In this document: in pieces, positions 8,002-16,259 of the stretch | Position numbering within the stretch: the first letter of the stretch is position 1 | Layout of the letters: every line of letters begins with the position of its first letter | Origin: Paractinoplanes polyasparticus | Lineage (GTDB): Bacteria; Actinomycetota; Actinomycetes; Mycobacteriales; Micromonosporaceae | NCBI RefSeq assembly: GCF_019710575.1 | Contig: NZ_JAHWFK010000005.1 | Span: forward strand, 1 to 64,000 | DNA length: 64,000 nt | Direction: 5' to 3' | Program-made: the position numbers and the translations under genes | Notes under the pieces: model-generated | Databases searched by the model: none | Seen by the model: only the letters and a program-made list of their open reading frames with translations | What the model was told of the DNA's origin: nothing

Positions 8002-8368
8002 GCGAAGGCTCCTCACGACGCTGGGGATCTGAGCTTGTGCCAGGCGCCGCGCTTCCCGAGCGGGGTGCCCACCGAAGAGAGCCAGGCCAGTCTCGCGGGG
8101 CGACTTCGCCGGGACAACCGGTTTCGAGCACCGAAGGGCGTGCGGAGCCCCGAGCAGCGCACGCACGGCGCAACGGCCGCCCGGTCGACCACGTGCGGCG
8201 TGGCTCCGGCGGCGCGCTTCGTCAGCCGGCCCGCGGTCAGGCCACGACGGCGCCGGAACGACGACGAGACCGCCCTATCAGGGGATTCGAGTCCCCGCCG
8301 GCTTGCCCACGCTTGCGGCACCGGGCGAATGGGTATGTCAAGGGGACGTCACTCGAGGAGGAACCCGC
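8002..8368. other. Intergenic stretch with a tRNA-like inverted repeat
   Basis: No gene is supported. At 8224-8303 an acceptor-stem-like pair AGCCGGC/GCCGGCT brackets a T-arm-like hairpin, GGGGATTCGAGTCCCC (8281-8296). I could not build an anticodon arm, and the T-loop geometry is off by one, so this is not called as a tRNA. It could be a tRNA-derived remnant or coincidence. A strong GAGGAGGAA site at the right end belongs to the next gene. Confidence 0.35.
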
Positions 8369-8521
8369 ATGGCAAGCTTTGCCCAACGTGTCCGCGCCTT
8401 CCTGCAGAGCCCGAAGGGGCAGCAGATGGTCGACCAGGGTCGCCGGCAGTTGGCCAAGCCCGAGAATCAGCGCCGGCTGCGCGGGCTGTTCACCAAGCTC
8501 CAGGGCCGCCGCCGCTACTGA
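8369..8521 (+). CDS. Small basic conserved-type protein, 50 aa
   Basis: A 50-residue, highly basic, helical peptide starting MASFAQRVRAFLQSPKGQQM and ending RGLFTKLQGRRRY. GAGGAGGAA lies six to eight bases before the ATG, an excellent ribosome-binding site, which together with high third-position GC supports translation. It resembles the many small, positively charged, possibly nucleic-acid-binding actinobacterial proteins of unknown role. A hairpin about 70 bp downstream may terminate it. Confidence 0.7.
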   Translation: MASFAQRVRAFLQSPKGQQMVDQGRRQLAKPENQRRLRGLFTKLQGRRRY

Positions 8522-8592
8522 CCAGCAGGTGCGATGGCGTCACTGCTACCCGGCCGCTGCGGCCGTGGGTGGTGGCTGAAACATCAGCCGCC

Positions 8593-8616
8593 GGCGGTCG
8601 GTGTCGAACGACCGCC
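8593..8616 (+). terminator. Hairpin downstream of small-protein gene
   Basis: GGCGGTCG pairs perfectly with CGACCGCC around an 8-nt loop, in a 235-bp gap with no other feature. There is no U-tract. Direction is assumed from the upstream gene. Confidence 0.45.
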
Positions 8617-8756
8617 GCGGCGGCGCCTGGGAGGCCGGCCGGGTGGTGGCGCGTCCGTCGGATCACGGCGCACGGTAAGTCGGCTCAGCCGGAAGCGGAT
8701 GTACCGATGGAGCCGCTCCAGGCCATGGCTGGATCCCGCGTCGGGAGGAAGTCCGG

Positions 8757-9005
8757 ATGCGGGATCCGCACTATCGTGGACTCGTGAGCACTCGCGATGT
8801 GCCGGCGCAGATCGGTGATCTGCCGCCCATCGGGCGACCGGCCAACAGCGCCTTGCTCGTGGCGGGCGTTACGACGCTCGTGCAGGTCGCGGGCTACCGC
8901 CGCCGCGACCTGCTGGCCCTGCACGGGGTCGGGCCCAAGGCGGTCGCCATCCTGGCCTCCGCACTGGCCGAGCACCACCTCGCCTTCGCCGACGAACGGC
9001 CATAG
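8757..9005 (+). CDS. Helix-hairpin-helix domain protein, 82 aa
   Basis: An 82-residue protein with IGRPANSALLVAGVTTL followed by the helix-hairpin-helix signature DLLALHGVGPKAVAIL, a motif that usually gives non-sequence-specific DNA binding. GGAGGAA sits six bases before ATG 8757, which decides this start over GTG 8784. The fold resembles the helix-hairpin-helix helices of the RNA polymerase alpha C-terminal domain. It is free-standing, with no operon partners. The 3' end, including the stop region, is duplicated 39 bp downstream. Confidence 0.75.
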   Translation: MRDPHYRGLVSTRDVPAQIGDLPPIGRPANSALLVAGVTTLVQVAGYRRRDLLALHGVGPKAVAILASALAEHHLAFADERP

Positions 9006-9042
9006 ACCGATTACCGCCTCGCCCTCGCCGACGAACGGCCAT
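8978..9042 (+). repeat. 26-bp direct repeat at the 3' end of the HhH gene
   Basis: CCTCGCCTTCGCCGACGAAC plus GGCCAT (8978-9003) recurs with one mismatch at 9017-9042, offset 39 bp, exactly 13 codons. The first copy encodes the natural C-terminus LAFADERP. The second lies beyond the stop. This looks like a short slipped duplication. Confidence 0.8.
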
Positions 9043-9171
9043 GGACCACGCCTCCTCTACGCCGGTCGGCTCCGCTCGGGAACAGATGCCGGTCGTCAGC
9101 GGCGTCCGGCGCGCATCACCGCGATGTCACGCCCATATGAGCCAGCCACGTCCTGACCTGACAGCGGCCGT

Positions 9172-10113
9172 TCAGGGCAGGCGGAGGCGGACCTGTACGG
9201 GCAGGTGGTCGCTGGGGTACTGGCTGTCCCGGTGGTAGGCGTTGATCAGGGCGGCCGAGGCCGTGATGCCGGGCGTGGTGAGCACCCAGTCGATGCGCGG
9301 GCCGTCGGGCACCAGGGGGCTGTAGCCGTGGAACGTGCCGTAGAGGCGGCCGCGCCTGGTGGCCGCGGGCCAGATGTCGCGGAGGCCGGCCCGGGTGACC
9401 AGCATGTCGTAGACGTAGCTGCCCGGCTGGGCCGGCGTGTTGAAGTCGCCGGTCAGGACGGTGGGCAGCGGCGGGTCCGTCGTTTGCAGGCGGGCGCGGA
9501 TCAGGTCGGCGGACATGCGGCGGGCGTGTTCGCTGGCGTTGTCGAGGTGGGTGTTGACGGCGTAGAAGCGTCTGCCGGTCTTGCGGTCCTGGAACTGGGC
9601 CCAGGTGACCATGCGAACCGACCACCCGCCCCAGGTTTCCGAGCCGGGGGCCTCGGGGGTGTCGGAGAGCCAGAAATGACCGTACGCCTGCCGGGTCAGC
9701 CGCTCCTTGTTGTAGAAGATGGCCATGAACTCGCCGCGATTGCCACCCAGCCGGCCCGTGCCGACGTAGTCGTAGCGGTCGCCCAGGTCGTCTTCGAGGT
9801 CGCGCAGCTGGTCGTTGAGCCCCTCCTGGGTGCCGATCAGGTCGGGCTGCTCGGTCGTCAGCAGGTTGCGCATCACCGGGCGGCGCTGGGGCCACGAGTT
9901 CGGCAGGCCGGGGCCGGCGTAGCGCAGGTTGAACGTCATCACGTGCAGGTCGGCGGCTGCGGCGCGACCGGCGAGCGCGTCCATGGCCGATGCCGCCGGG
10001 CCACCCGCAGCGCCCGGAAGCGCCAACGTGGTCACAACGGCCAGCACCGCGGACATCAGCGACCGCAAGGCGGATCTGCGACCAGTCGCGAATCGAGCGA
10101 CGCGAATCGCCAT
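9172..10113 (-). CDS. Secreted endonuclease/exonuclease/phosphatase-fold protein
   Basis: A 313-residue protein with an Ala/Leu-rich N-terminal signal sequence (SLMSAVLAVVTTLALPGAA) and an exonuclease III-like domain. Catalytic signatures are FNLRY (Asn), IGTQEG (metal-binding Glu), TGDFNTP (Asp/Asn) and SDHLPV (Asp-His). RIDWVLTTPG is also typical. Members cleave phosphodiesters in nucleic acids, phosphoinositides or sphingomyelin. Export and the VMTFNLRY...SDHLPV pattern suggest an extracellular phosphoesterase, with the true substrate unknown. Its neighbours are secreted proteins, but each appears to be transcribed separately. Confidence 0.87.
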   Translation of the reverse strand: MAIRVARFATGRRSALRSLMSAVLAVVTTLALPGAAGGPAASAMDALAGRAAAADLHVMTFNLRYAGPGLPNSWPQRRPVMRNLLTTEQPDLIGTQEGLNDQLRDLEDDLGDRYDYVGTGRLGGNRGEFMAIFYNKERLTRQAYGHFWLSDTPEAPGSETWGGWSVRMVTWAQFQDRKTGRRFYAVNTHLDNASEHARRMSADLIRARLQTTDPPLPTVLTGDFNTPAQPGSYVYDMLVTRAGLRDIWPAATRRGRLYGTFHGYSPLVPDGPRIDWVLTTPGITASAALINAYHRDSQYPSDHLPVQVRLRLP

Positions 10114-10186
10114 GAGCGCATGATAGTTGGCGCCGTCGACGGGCACGCGCAGCCAAACAAGCGCGCGCAACGAACGGCCGAAGGAG

Positions 10187-10220
10187 GGGCACGCGCCTCC
10201 CGGAAGGGAAGCGCGTGCCC
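10187..10220 (-). terminator. Strong hairpin terminator of the RCC1-repeat gene
   Basis: GGGCACGCGC pairs over ten bases with GCGCGTGCCC around a 14-nt loop, starting ten bases beyond the stop of the leftward RCC1-repeat gene. The left arm sequence also recurs at 10141-10150. Confidence 0.8.
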
Positions 10221-10229
10221 GCAAGAAAC

Positions 10230-11372
10230 TCAGCTCGGCAGGGAAACCTGCTGCGGGGCCTGCCGCTGGGTGGTGGTGCCGTCGCCCAGCTGCGCGTTGT
10301 CGTTGTTGCCCCAGCACCACAGGCTGACGTCCGTACGGAAGGCGCAGTTGTGATAGCCCGCCGCCGCGTCGGAGGTCCAGGTGGTGGCGGTGCCGATGCG
10401 GGTCGGAGCGTAGCGGTGGGTCGTGGTGCCGTCGGCGAGCTGGCCGTAGGCGTTGTTGCCCCAGCACCAGAGGCTGCCGTCGGTGCGGGTGGCGCAGGCC
10501 GTGTCGAAGCTGGCGTTGACGCCGTTCCAGGTGGTGGTCGTGCCCACCTGGACCGGGGCGGCCTGGTAGTTGCCGGCGACGCCGAGCTGGCCGTAGCCGT
10601 TCTCGCCCCAGCACCACAGGCTGCCGTCGGTGCGCGTCGCGCAGGTGAACAGGTAGCCCGCGGTCACCTCGGACCAGGACGTTCCGGTGCCGACCTGGGT
10701 CGGGGTGGTCTTGTAGCCGAGCGCGCCGGTGCCGAGCTGCCCGGTCGAGTTGTCGCCCCAGCACCACAGGGTGCCGTCGGTGCGCGCCGCGCAGGTGTGG
10801 GCGAAGCCGGCCGTCACGCTCGCCCAGTTGGTCGCCGTGCCGACCTGCAGCGGGCGGGTCGCGCTGTAGACCGCCGCGCCGTCACCGAGTTGCCCGAAGC
10901 GGTTGAACCCCCAGCACCACAAGGTTCCTTCGGTACGCACCGCGCACGTGTGGCTGTCGCCAGCGCTCACACCGGCCCAGGTGGTAGCGGTGCCCACCTG
11001 CACGGGAGCGGTCCGCCGGGTGGTGGTGCCGTCGCCCAGCTGGCCCCGGTTGTTGCTACCCCAGCACCACAGCGTCCCGTCGGTCCGGACGGCGCAGTTG
11101 TAGCTGGTGCCGCCGTCGATGCCGGCCCACGACGTCGCGGTCCCCACCCGCACGGGCGCGGTGCGGTTCGTGGTCGTGCCGTCCCCCAGCTGGCCGCTGT
11201 AGTTGCCACCCCAGCACCACAGACTGCCGTCGGTGCGGATGGTGCAGGTGTGCCCGTACCCGGTGGCGACATCGGAGGGCGCCGGAGCGGCAGCAGCCGG
11301 GGCCGCCAGGGCGCCGACCCCGGCGATCACCATGCCGATCACCATCATCAAGGCGCGGATCTTGTTCTTCAC
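10230..11372 (-). CDS. Secreted RCC1-repeat (seven-bladed propeller) protein
   Basis: A 380-residue protein with a signal peptide ([23 protein letters not shown]) followed by seven RCC1-type repeats of about 50 residues, each carrying a variant of [23 protein letters not shown]. Seven such repeats form a closed beta-propeller. Paired cysteines in each blade suggest disulfides after export. GTG 11372 is preceded by AGGAGGAG. The leader upstream is an unusual GACGACGAG repeat, and a strong terminator follows. Such propellers are usually protein-interaction platforms, and no enzymatic role can be assigned. Position next to a CBM2-bearing glycosidase hints at cell-surface or plant-biomass roles (inference). 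Confidence 0.88.
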   Translation of the reverse strand: MKNKIRALMMVIGMVIAGVGALAAPAAAAPAPSDVATGYGHTCTIRTDGSLWCWGGNYSGQLGDGTTTNRTAPVRVGTATSWAGIDGGTSYNCAVRTDGTLWCWGSNNRGQLGDGTTTRRTAPVQVGTATTWAGVSAGDSHTCAVRTEGTLWCWGFNRFGQLGDGAAVYSATRPLQVGTATNWASVTAGFAHTCAARTDGTLWCWGDNSTGQLGTGALGYKTTPTQVGTGTSWSEVTAGYLFTCATRTDGSLWCWGENGYGQLGVAGNYQAAPVQVGTTTTWNGVNASFDTACATRTDGSLWCWGNNAYGQLADGTTTHRYAPTRIGTATTWTSDAAAGYHNCAFRTDVSLWCWGNNDNAQLGDGTTTQRQAPQQVSLPS

Positions 11373-11389
11373 GTGGGGACTCCTCCTAG

Positions 11390-11502
11390 GACGACGACGA
11401 GGGGACGACGAGGGGACGACGAACGGAACGATGAGGAGACGACGAGCAGGACGACGAGCAGGACGACGAGCGGGACGACGAGCGGGTCGACGAGACGACG
11501 AT
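11390..11502. repeat. GACGACGAG-type tandem repeat in the 5' leader of the RCC1 gene
   Basis: About 110 bp between the GH3 stop and the RCC1-gene start is built from GACGACGAGGG units (11 bp) grading into GACGACGAGCRG units (12 bp, four copies), strongly purine-rich on this strand. In the RCC1 transcript the leader therefore reads as CTCGTCGTC repeats right before the Shine-Dalgarno sequence. Confidence 0.85.
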
Positions 11503-11512
11503 GCGGGGAAAG

Positions 11513-13930
11513 TCACGAGGCCTCGCAGGTGGCGCCGTTCAAGCTGTACGAAGCGGGCCGCGGATTGCTCCCGCCGTGTGAGCCGTTGAAGCCGAAACTG
11601 ACGGTCGCGCCGGGAGCGAGGGCGGCACTCCAGGCCTCCCCGGTCGCAGTCACCACTGAACCGGACTGGGTGACCCGGGCCGACCACGCCTGCGTGATGC
11701 TCTGCCCGCCGCTGAACGTCCAGGTCAGCGTCCACGGCGAGACCGCGGTGATCCCGGTGTTGGTCACCGCGACCGTCCCGGTGAAGCCCGTGCTCCAGTC
11801 GTTCGTGGTGTAACGCACCCGGCACGAGCCACCCGGCGTGCCGGTCGCCGTGGTCACCGCGAGCGCCGCCGAGCGGGCCGAGCGGTTGCCGGCCGCGTCC
11901 CGCGCTGCCACGGTGAACTCGTAACCGGTAGCCGGACTCAAACCGCTGACCGGGTAGGTGGCGACCGCGGGCGAGCCGATCAGCGCCCCGTCCCGATAGA
12001 CGTCGTAACCGGCCAGGCCGCTGCCGCCGGTGTCGGTCGACGCCGGCCAGGTGAGGGTCAGGCCCGTCGCCGTCACTCCGGTGGCGGTGGGGGCGGCCGG
12101 CACACTCGGCGCCGTCGTGTCGGCCGGCGGGTCCGAGTAGGTCAGCCCGAAGCCGTACGGGTAGAGGGGTATCTTGCCGTCGCCGTCGTTGATGGGCTGC
12201 TGGGCGGCCGACTGCATCCACGTCACCGGCAGCTTGCCGGTCGGGGCGTAGTCGCCGAAGAGCACGTCGGCCACGCCGGCCCCCTCCGTGCCCGGGAGCC
12301 ACGCCGCGAGCAGCGCGTTCCAGTTGCCGACCTCCGCGGCGATGTCCAGCGGCCGGCCCGAGACCAGCACCACGATCACCGGCACCCCGGCCGCGCGCAG
12401 CCGGGACAGGGTGGCCAGGTCGGTCGCGTCCAGGCTCATCGAGCCGGGCCGGTCGCCCTCACCCTCGGCGTACGGCGTCTCCCCCACCACTGCGACGGCC
12501 GCCCGGTACGAGCTGTCGATGCCCGTGCCGTCGCGGTTGTAGGTCACCGTCGTGCCGGCGCCGACGGCGGCCCGGATGCCGGACAGGATCGACGTGCCGG
12601 TCACCGTGTTGCCGCTCGCGCCCTGCCAGCTCAGCGTCCAGCCGCCGCTCTGGTTGCCCAGGTCGTCGGCGCTCCGGCCGGCCACGAAGATCTTCCCGCC
12701 GGTCTTGGCCAGCGGCAGGATCCCCTTCTTCAGCAGCACCTGCGACTGGCGTACGGCCTGCCGGGCCAGCGCGCGGTGCTCGGTGCCGCCGATCGTCGTG
12801 GCGAGACTGCGGTCGGCGTACGGCTTCTCGAAGAGCCCCAGCTCGAACTTCTTGGTCAGGATGCGGCGGTTGGCGTCGTCGATCCGCGTCATCGGGATCT
12901 GCCCGGCCTGCACCGCGGCCTTCAGGTAGCCGACGAAGACCTTCCAGTCGGTCGGCACCATCGCCATGTCGAGCCCGGCGTTGACGGCGGTGACCACCTC
13001 GGCCTGGGTGAAGCCGCGCTGACCGTCGAGCTGGTCGATGGCCGCCCAGTCCGAGACGACGAATCCGGTGAACCCGAGCTCGCCCTTGAGCAGGTCGGTG
13101 ATCAGGTATTTGTGTCCGTGCAGCTTGGTCCCGTTGAAGCTGCTGAACGAGAGCATCACCGAGCCGACGCCGCGCTCGATGGCCGCGGTGAACGGCGGCA
13201 GGTGAACGCTCCGCAGCTCGGCCTCACTGATCTCGGTGTTGCCCTGGTCGACGCCGCCCGTGGTGCCGCCGTCGCCGATGTAGTGCTTGGCCGTGGCGAG
13301 CACCCTGTTGTCCTGCAGGCCGTCCACGATGGTGGTCATGGCCGTCGCGAGCTCCGGCTTTTCCCCGTACGACTCGTAGGTGCGCCCCCACCGGTCGTTG
13401 CGCGCGACGCACAGGCAGGGCGCGAACGTCCAGTCCTGACCCGCTCCCGTGACCTCCTCGGCGGTGGCCTTGCCGATCCGTTCCACCAGCGCGGCGTCCC
13501 GGGTCGCGCCGAGCCCGATGTTGTGCGGGAAGATCGTCGAACCGGGCACGTTGTTGTTGCCGTGCACCGCGTCGATCCCGTACAGAATCGGGATCTGGAG
13601 CGGCGTAGCCAGGGCGCCCCGCTGGTAGCCGTCGTACATGTCGGCCCAGCCGGCCGGGGTGTTGTTCGCGGGCGCCGACCCGCCGCCCGAGAGCACCGAG
13701 CCCACCCGGTACGCGGTGATGTCGGCGGCGGTGGTCGCCCCCCGCTCCGACTGGGTCATCTGCCCGGCCTTGTCGTCGAGGCTCATCCGCCCGAGCAGGT
13801 CGGCTACCCGTGTGGCGACCGGGAGCGACGGGTCCTGATAGGGCAGGACGGCCGCGGCCCGCGCGGGCGGCACAGCGATGACAGAAAGGCCGAGCGCTCC
13901 GACAAGCGCGGCCGTCCCCAGTGAGCGCAT
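11513..13930 (-). CDS. Secreted GH3 beta-glycosidase with FnIII and CBM2
   Basis: An 805-residue secreted enzyme with a signal peptide ending near VPPARAAA, a GH3 N-terminal barrel ([22 protein letters not shown]), the nucleophile Asp294 in GFVVSDW, a GH3 C-terminal domain with the [14 protein letters not shown] motif, one fibronectin III domain (about 615-700) and a C-terminal CBM2 cellulose-binding module ([19 protein letters not shown] onward). It probably releases glucose from cello-oligosaccharides at cellulose surfaces. A perfect CebR box lies 44 bp upstream of the ATG, implying induction by cellobiose. A second identical box precedes the mannanase at the other end of the window. Confidence 0.93.
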   Translation of the reverse strand: MRSLGTAALVGALGLSVIAVPPARAAAVLPYQDPSLPVATRVADLLGRMSLDDKAGQMTQSERGATTAADITAYRVGSVLSGGGSAPANNTPAGWADMYDGYQRGALATPLQIPILYGIDAVHGNNNVPGSTIFPHNIGLGATRDAALVERIGKATAEEVTGAGQDWTFAPCLCVARNDRWGRTYESYGEKPELATAMTTIVDGLQDNRVLATAKHYIGDGGTTGGVDQGNTEISEAELRSVHLPPFTAAIERGVGSVMLSFSSFNGTKLHGHKYLITDLLKGELGFTGFVVSDWAAIDQLDGQRGFTQAEVVTAVNAGLDMAMVPTDWKVFVGYLKAAVQAGQIPMTRIDDANRRILTKKFELGLFEKPYADRSLATTIGGTEHRALARQAVRQSQVLLKKGILPLAKTGGKIFVAGRSADDLGNQSGGWTLSWQGASGNTVTGTSILSGIRAAVGAGTTVTYNRDGTGIDSSYRAAVAVVGETPYAEGEGDRPGSMSLDATDLATLSRLRAAGVPVIVVLVSGRPLDIAAEVGNWNALLAAWLPGTEGAGVADVLFGDYAPTGKLPVTWMQSAAQQPINDGDGKIPLYPYGFGLTYSDPPADTTAPSVPAAPTATGVTATGLTLTWPASTDTGGSGLAGYDVYRDGALIGSPAVATYPVSGLSPATGYEFTVAARDAAGNRSARSAALAVTTATGTPGGSCRVRYTTNDWSTGFTGTVAVTNTGITAVSPWTLTWTFSGGQSITQAWSARVTQSGSVVTATGEAWSAALAPGATVSFGFNGSHGGSNPRPASYSLNGATCEAS

Positions 13931-13974
13931 AGCGTGTCCCTCAGGCCGATCAGATATTGACCGTCATGGTTGCA

Positions 13975-13988
13975 TGGGAGCGCTCCCA
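13975..13988 (-). promoter_or_regulatory. CebR-type operator upstream of GH3 gene
   Basis: The perfect palindrome TGGGAGCGCTCCCA, extended to 16 bp by flanking A/T, matches the established binding site of the LacI-family cellobiose repressor CebR in Streptomyces. It lies 44 bp before the GH3 start. No cebR gene is in this window. Confidence 0.85.
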
Positions 13989-14026
13989 TTACAATGATGC
14001 TTCCACGGTGTGAACAACTCCCGCCG

Positions 14027-14536
14027 TCAGCGACGGAGACGGCGGAGCGGAACGACGGGGGCTGGAAGCGGTTCCAGGGCCGGAATGCCCTCGTGGGCGC
14101 CGAACGCCGCGACCACGGTCTCGAGATAGTCACGGCGGATGCGGGCCGTGCCGGCTGCGATGCCATGGCGCGCCCGCTCGGCGCTTTGGGGCCGGGCCAC
14201 GTACGTCCACGCCGGCCCGGAACCGTCCAGCTCGACAGCGATCCGCGTGTAGTTGCCCTCCCGGGCGTCCAAGGCGGGCAACTTGTCGTCGGGCAGGCGG
14301 AAGAGCACGCCCTCCACCGCGGCGCCCGGCTCGATCGTCAGGAAGAGCACCTGGATCGGCGGCCGGCTCCCGTCGCTCACATCCTCGTAGACGACCGGTC
14401 CGTTCGCGGTGTTGTCGGTGCACACGTTCCAGGTGCGCGACCACCCGGTGAGCCGGGCCCGGGCCGGGTCGCGGCCGCCCAGCGCCGCGATGGTGGCCGG
14501 CGCCACCAGGGACCCGTACCCGAAGACGACAGCCAC
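14027..14536 (-). CDS. Gamma-glutamylcyclotransferase-like protein
   Basis: A 169-residue protein beginning VVFGYGSLV, the YGSL substrate-binding loop of the gamma-glutamylcyclotransferase (GGCT/AIG2) fold. The candidate catalytic Glu lies in DAREGNYTRI. The fold cyclises gamma-glutamyl amines to 5-oxoproline in glutathione or related metabolism. In actinomycetes the natural substrate is unclear. It lies three bases downstream of the aldo/keto reductase stop, so the two are probably co-transcribed. Confidence 0.8.
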   Translation of the reverse strand: MAVVFGYGSLVAPATIAALGGRDPARARLTGWSRTWNVCTDNTANGPVVYEDVSDGSRPPIQVLFLTIEPGAAVEGVLFRLPDDKLPALDAREGNYTRIAVELDGSGPAWTYVARPQSAERARHGIAAGTARIRRDYLETVVAAFGAHEGIPALEPLPAPVVPLRRLRR

Positions 14537-14539
14537 GGG

Positions 14540-15385
14540 TCAGGCAGCCTTCGTCAGGGCCTCGTACTCGTCGTCGGTCAGTTCGACACCGGCCGCCGCG
14601 CAGTTCTCCTCGAGGTGCGCCACCGACGAGGTGCCCGGAATGGGCACCATGACCGGGGAGCGGCGCAGGAGCCAGGCCAGCGCGAGCTGACCGGTCGTCG
14701 TGCCCGGGTGCGAGCGGGCCACCGCGTCGAGCGGGCCGCCCGGCTGGGCGAGCGCGCCCGCGTCGACCGGCGCCCACGGAATGAACGCGATGCCCTGCTC
14801 GGTGCAGTAGTCGACAAGCTCCTCGGCGCGGCGGTCACCCAGGTTGTAGCGGTTCTGCACGGACGCCACAGGCACGCCGGCCGCCTGCGCCTGCTCGACG
14901 TCGGCCACCGTCACCTCGGACAGCCCGATCTGGGCCGCGAGCCCCTCGTCCAGGAACTCCCGCAGCACGCCGAACTGGTCCGCGCGCGGAGTCAGCGGGT
15001 CGATGCGGTGCAGCTGCCACAGGTCGATCCGGTCGACGCCAAGGCGGCGCAGGGACATGCGGATACACTGGCGCAGATATTCGGGACGCCCCACCGCCGC
15101 CCACTGGTTGGGCCCGCTGCGGGTGAAGCCTCCCTTGGTGGCGATGACGACGTCGCCGTAGCCGCGGCCGTCGTGCAGGGCCTCGCGGATCAGGTCTTCC
15201 GACACCTCGGGGCCGTACGAGTCGGCGGTGTCGATGAACGTCACGCCGAGCTCGACCGCCCGGCGCAGCACCCGGATCGCCTCGTCGTGGTCGCGCGGCG
15301 GTCCCCAGATGCCCGGGCCGGTGATGCGCATCGCGCCGTAGCCCAGCCGCTCGACCGGCTTTCCACCCAGATTGATCGAAGTCAC
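14540..15385 (-). CDS. Aldo/keto reductase
   Basis: A 281-residue NADPH-type aldo/keto reductase. [17 protein letters not shown] carries the catalytic Asp and Tyr, VIATKGGF the Lys, and LWQLHRID the His. The C-terminal [14 protein letters not shown] region binds NADP. I chose GTG 15385 ([15 protein letters not shown]); the longer frame to 15442 would run through the divergent ArsR operator. It diverges from an ArsR gene across a near-perfect palindromic operator, so ArsR probably controls both. The carbonyl substrate is unknown. Confidence 0.88.
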   Translation of the reverse strand: MTSINLGGKPVERLGYGAMRITGPGIWGPPRDHDEAIRVLRRAVELGVTFIDTADSYGPEVSEDLIREALHDGRGYGDVVIATKGGFTRSGPNQWAAVGRPEYLRQCIRMSLRRLGVDRIDLWQLHRIDPLTPRADQFGVLREFLDEGLAAQIGLSEVTVADVEQAQAAGVPVASVQNRYNLGDRRAEELVDYCTEQGIAFIPWAPVDAGALAQPGGPLDAVARSHPGTTTGQLALAWLLRRSPVMVPIPGTSSVAHLEENCAAAGVELTDDEYEALTKAA

Positions 15386-15404
15386 CCGTCCAGTATCCGC
15401 CCCT

Positions 15405-15449
15405 CGATACTTAGCCCTTGCGCTAAGTATCGAGCCGGTCAATACTTAG
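15405..15449. promoter_or_regulatory. ArsR-family operator with extra half-site
   Basis: CGATACTTAG and CTAAGTATCG form a perfect 10-bp inverted repeat with an 8-bp centre (15405-15432). A third copy of the core ATACTTAG lies at 15442-15449, immediately before the ArsR start. The site is placed to block both the ArsR and the aldo/keto reductase promoters. Confidence 0.8.
15418..15446 (+). promoter_or_regulatory. Leaderless promoter of ArsR-AHSA1 pair
   Basis: TTGCGC (15418-15423), a 17-bp spacer and AATACT (15441-15446) place transcription start at or next to the ATG at 15454. There is no ribosome-binding site, so the mRNA is probably leaderless. Both elements lie within operator sequence. 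Confidence 0.6.
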
Positions 15450-15453
15450 CCGC

Positions 15454-15786
15454 ATGGCACAGTATTCGGCGCAGCTCGACGACGTGTTCGTGGCCCTGGC
15501 CGACCCGACCCGGCGCGGTGTCGTGCGGCGGCTCGGTCAGGGCCCGGCCAGCGTGGGCGAGCTGGCCGGCGCCTTCCCGATGACCCTCCCCTCCTTCATG
15601 AAGCACGTGCGCACCCTCGAATCGGCCGGGCTCATCCGCACCACGAAGGCCGGCCGGGTACGCACCTGTGTGCTCAACCGCGACCGCCTGACCGTCGTGG
15701 AGGACTGGCTGGCCGAGCAGCGCGACCTGTGGCAGCAGCGCACCGACCGTCTCGAACACTTCGTCACCGAGGAGAACCCGTCGTGA
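15454..15786 (+). CDS. ArsR/SmtB-type winged-helix regulator
   Basis: A 110-residue winged helix protein with DPTRRGVVRRLGQGPASVGE and a recognition helix near TLPSFMKHVRTLESAGLI. It lacks the Cys/His clusters of metal sensors and fits the metal-independent ArsR group that is habitually paired with an AHSA1 protein. The start is leaderless. The stop overlaps the GTG of the AHSA1 gene (GTGA), giving translational coupling. The palindromic operator directly upstream suggests autorepression and control of the divergent reductase. Confidence 0.9.
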   Translation: MAQYSAQLDDVFVALADPTRRGVVRRLGQGPASVGELAGAFPMTLPSFMKHVRTLESAGLIRTTKAGRVRTCVLNRDRLTVVEDWLAEQRDLWQQRTDRLEHFVTEENPS

Positions 15787-16259
15787 ATCCCGATCTCGAT
15801 CTGGCCCTGAACCGCGTCATCCGGGCCCCGCGCGCTGCCGTCTGGCGCGCCTGGACCGACCCGGCCCGCCTGGCCCAGTGGTGGCTCCCGGCTCCCACGA
15901 AGTGCCGTGTCGACCGCTTGGAGGCCCGCCCCGGCGGCGGCCTCGTGACTCGCATGAGCGAGGACGGCGTCACCTACGCGCCGCACATGGACGCGCTCTT
16001 CCTCGTGGTCGACGACGAGGAGCGGATCGTCTTCACCAACGCGGTCGACAGCGCCTGGCGGCCCACGAACCCCGAACCGGTGGCGCTGACCGCGGAGATC
16101 ACCTTCGCCGACCACCCGGACGGCACCGACTACCGCATCCTCGTGCGTCACGGCGATCCGTCGGCCCGCGACCGCCACGAGAAGATGGGCTTCCTCGACG
16201 GCTGGGGCGCCGTCACCACGCAGCTCGCGGCGGTCGCGGAGGGCTCTACCTCGGCGTGA
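15783..16259 (+). CDS. SRPBCC/AHSA1-domain protein
   Basis: A 158-residue START-like protein: RVIRAPRAAVWRAWTDPARL opens the domain and FLDGWGAVTTQLAAV closes it, both classic for AHSA1/SRPBCC. The domain forms a deep hydrophobic ligand pocket and may bind or sequester the signal sensed by the partner ArsR. It begins at GTG 15783, overlapping the ArsR stop. Its 3' end overlaps the convergent subtilase gene by 14 bp. Confidence 0.9.
   Translation: MNPDLDLALNRVIRAPRAAVWRAWTDPARLAQWWLPAPTKCRVDRLEARPGGGLVTRMSEDGVTYAPHMDALFLVVDDEERIVFTNAVDSAWRPTNPEPVALTAEITFADHPDGTDYRILVRHGDPSARDRHEKMGFLDGWGAVTTQLAAVAEGSTSA

Noticed and set aside
8224..8303. tRNA gene
   Set aside because: T-loop length is wrong and no anticodon or D arm can be drawn, so only noted as tRNA-like.
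10215..11813. Rightward frame of 532 codons opposite the RCC1 gene
   Set aside because: Its repeats are simply the complement of the RCC1 repeats; no start signal.
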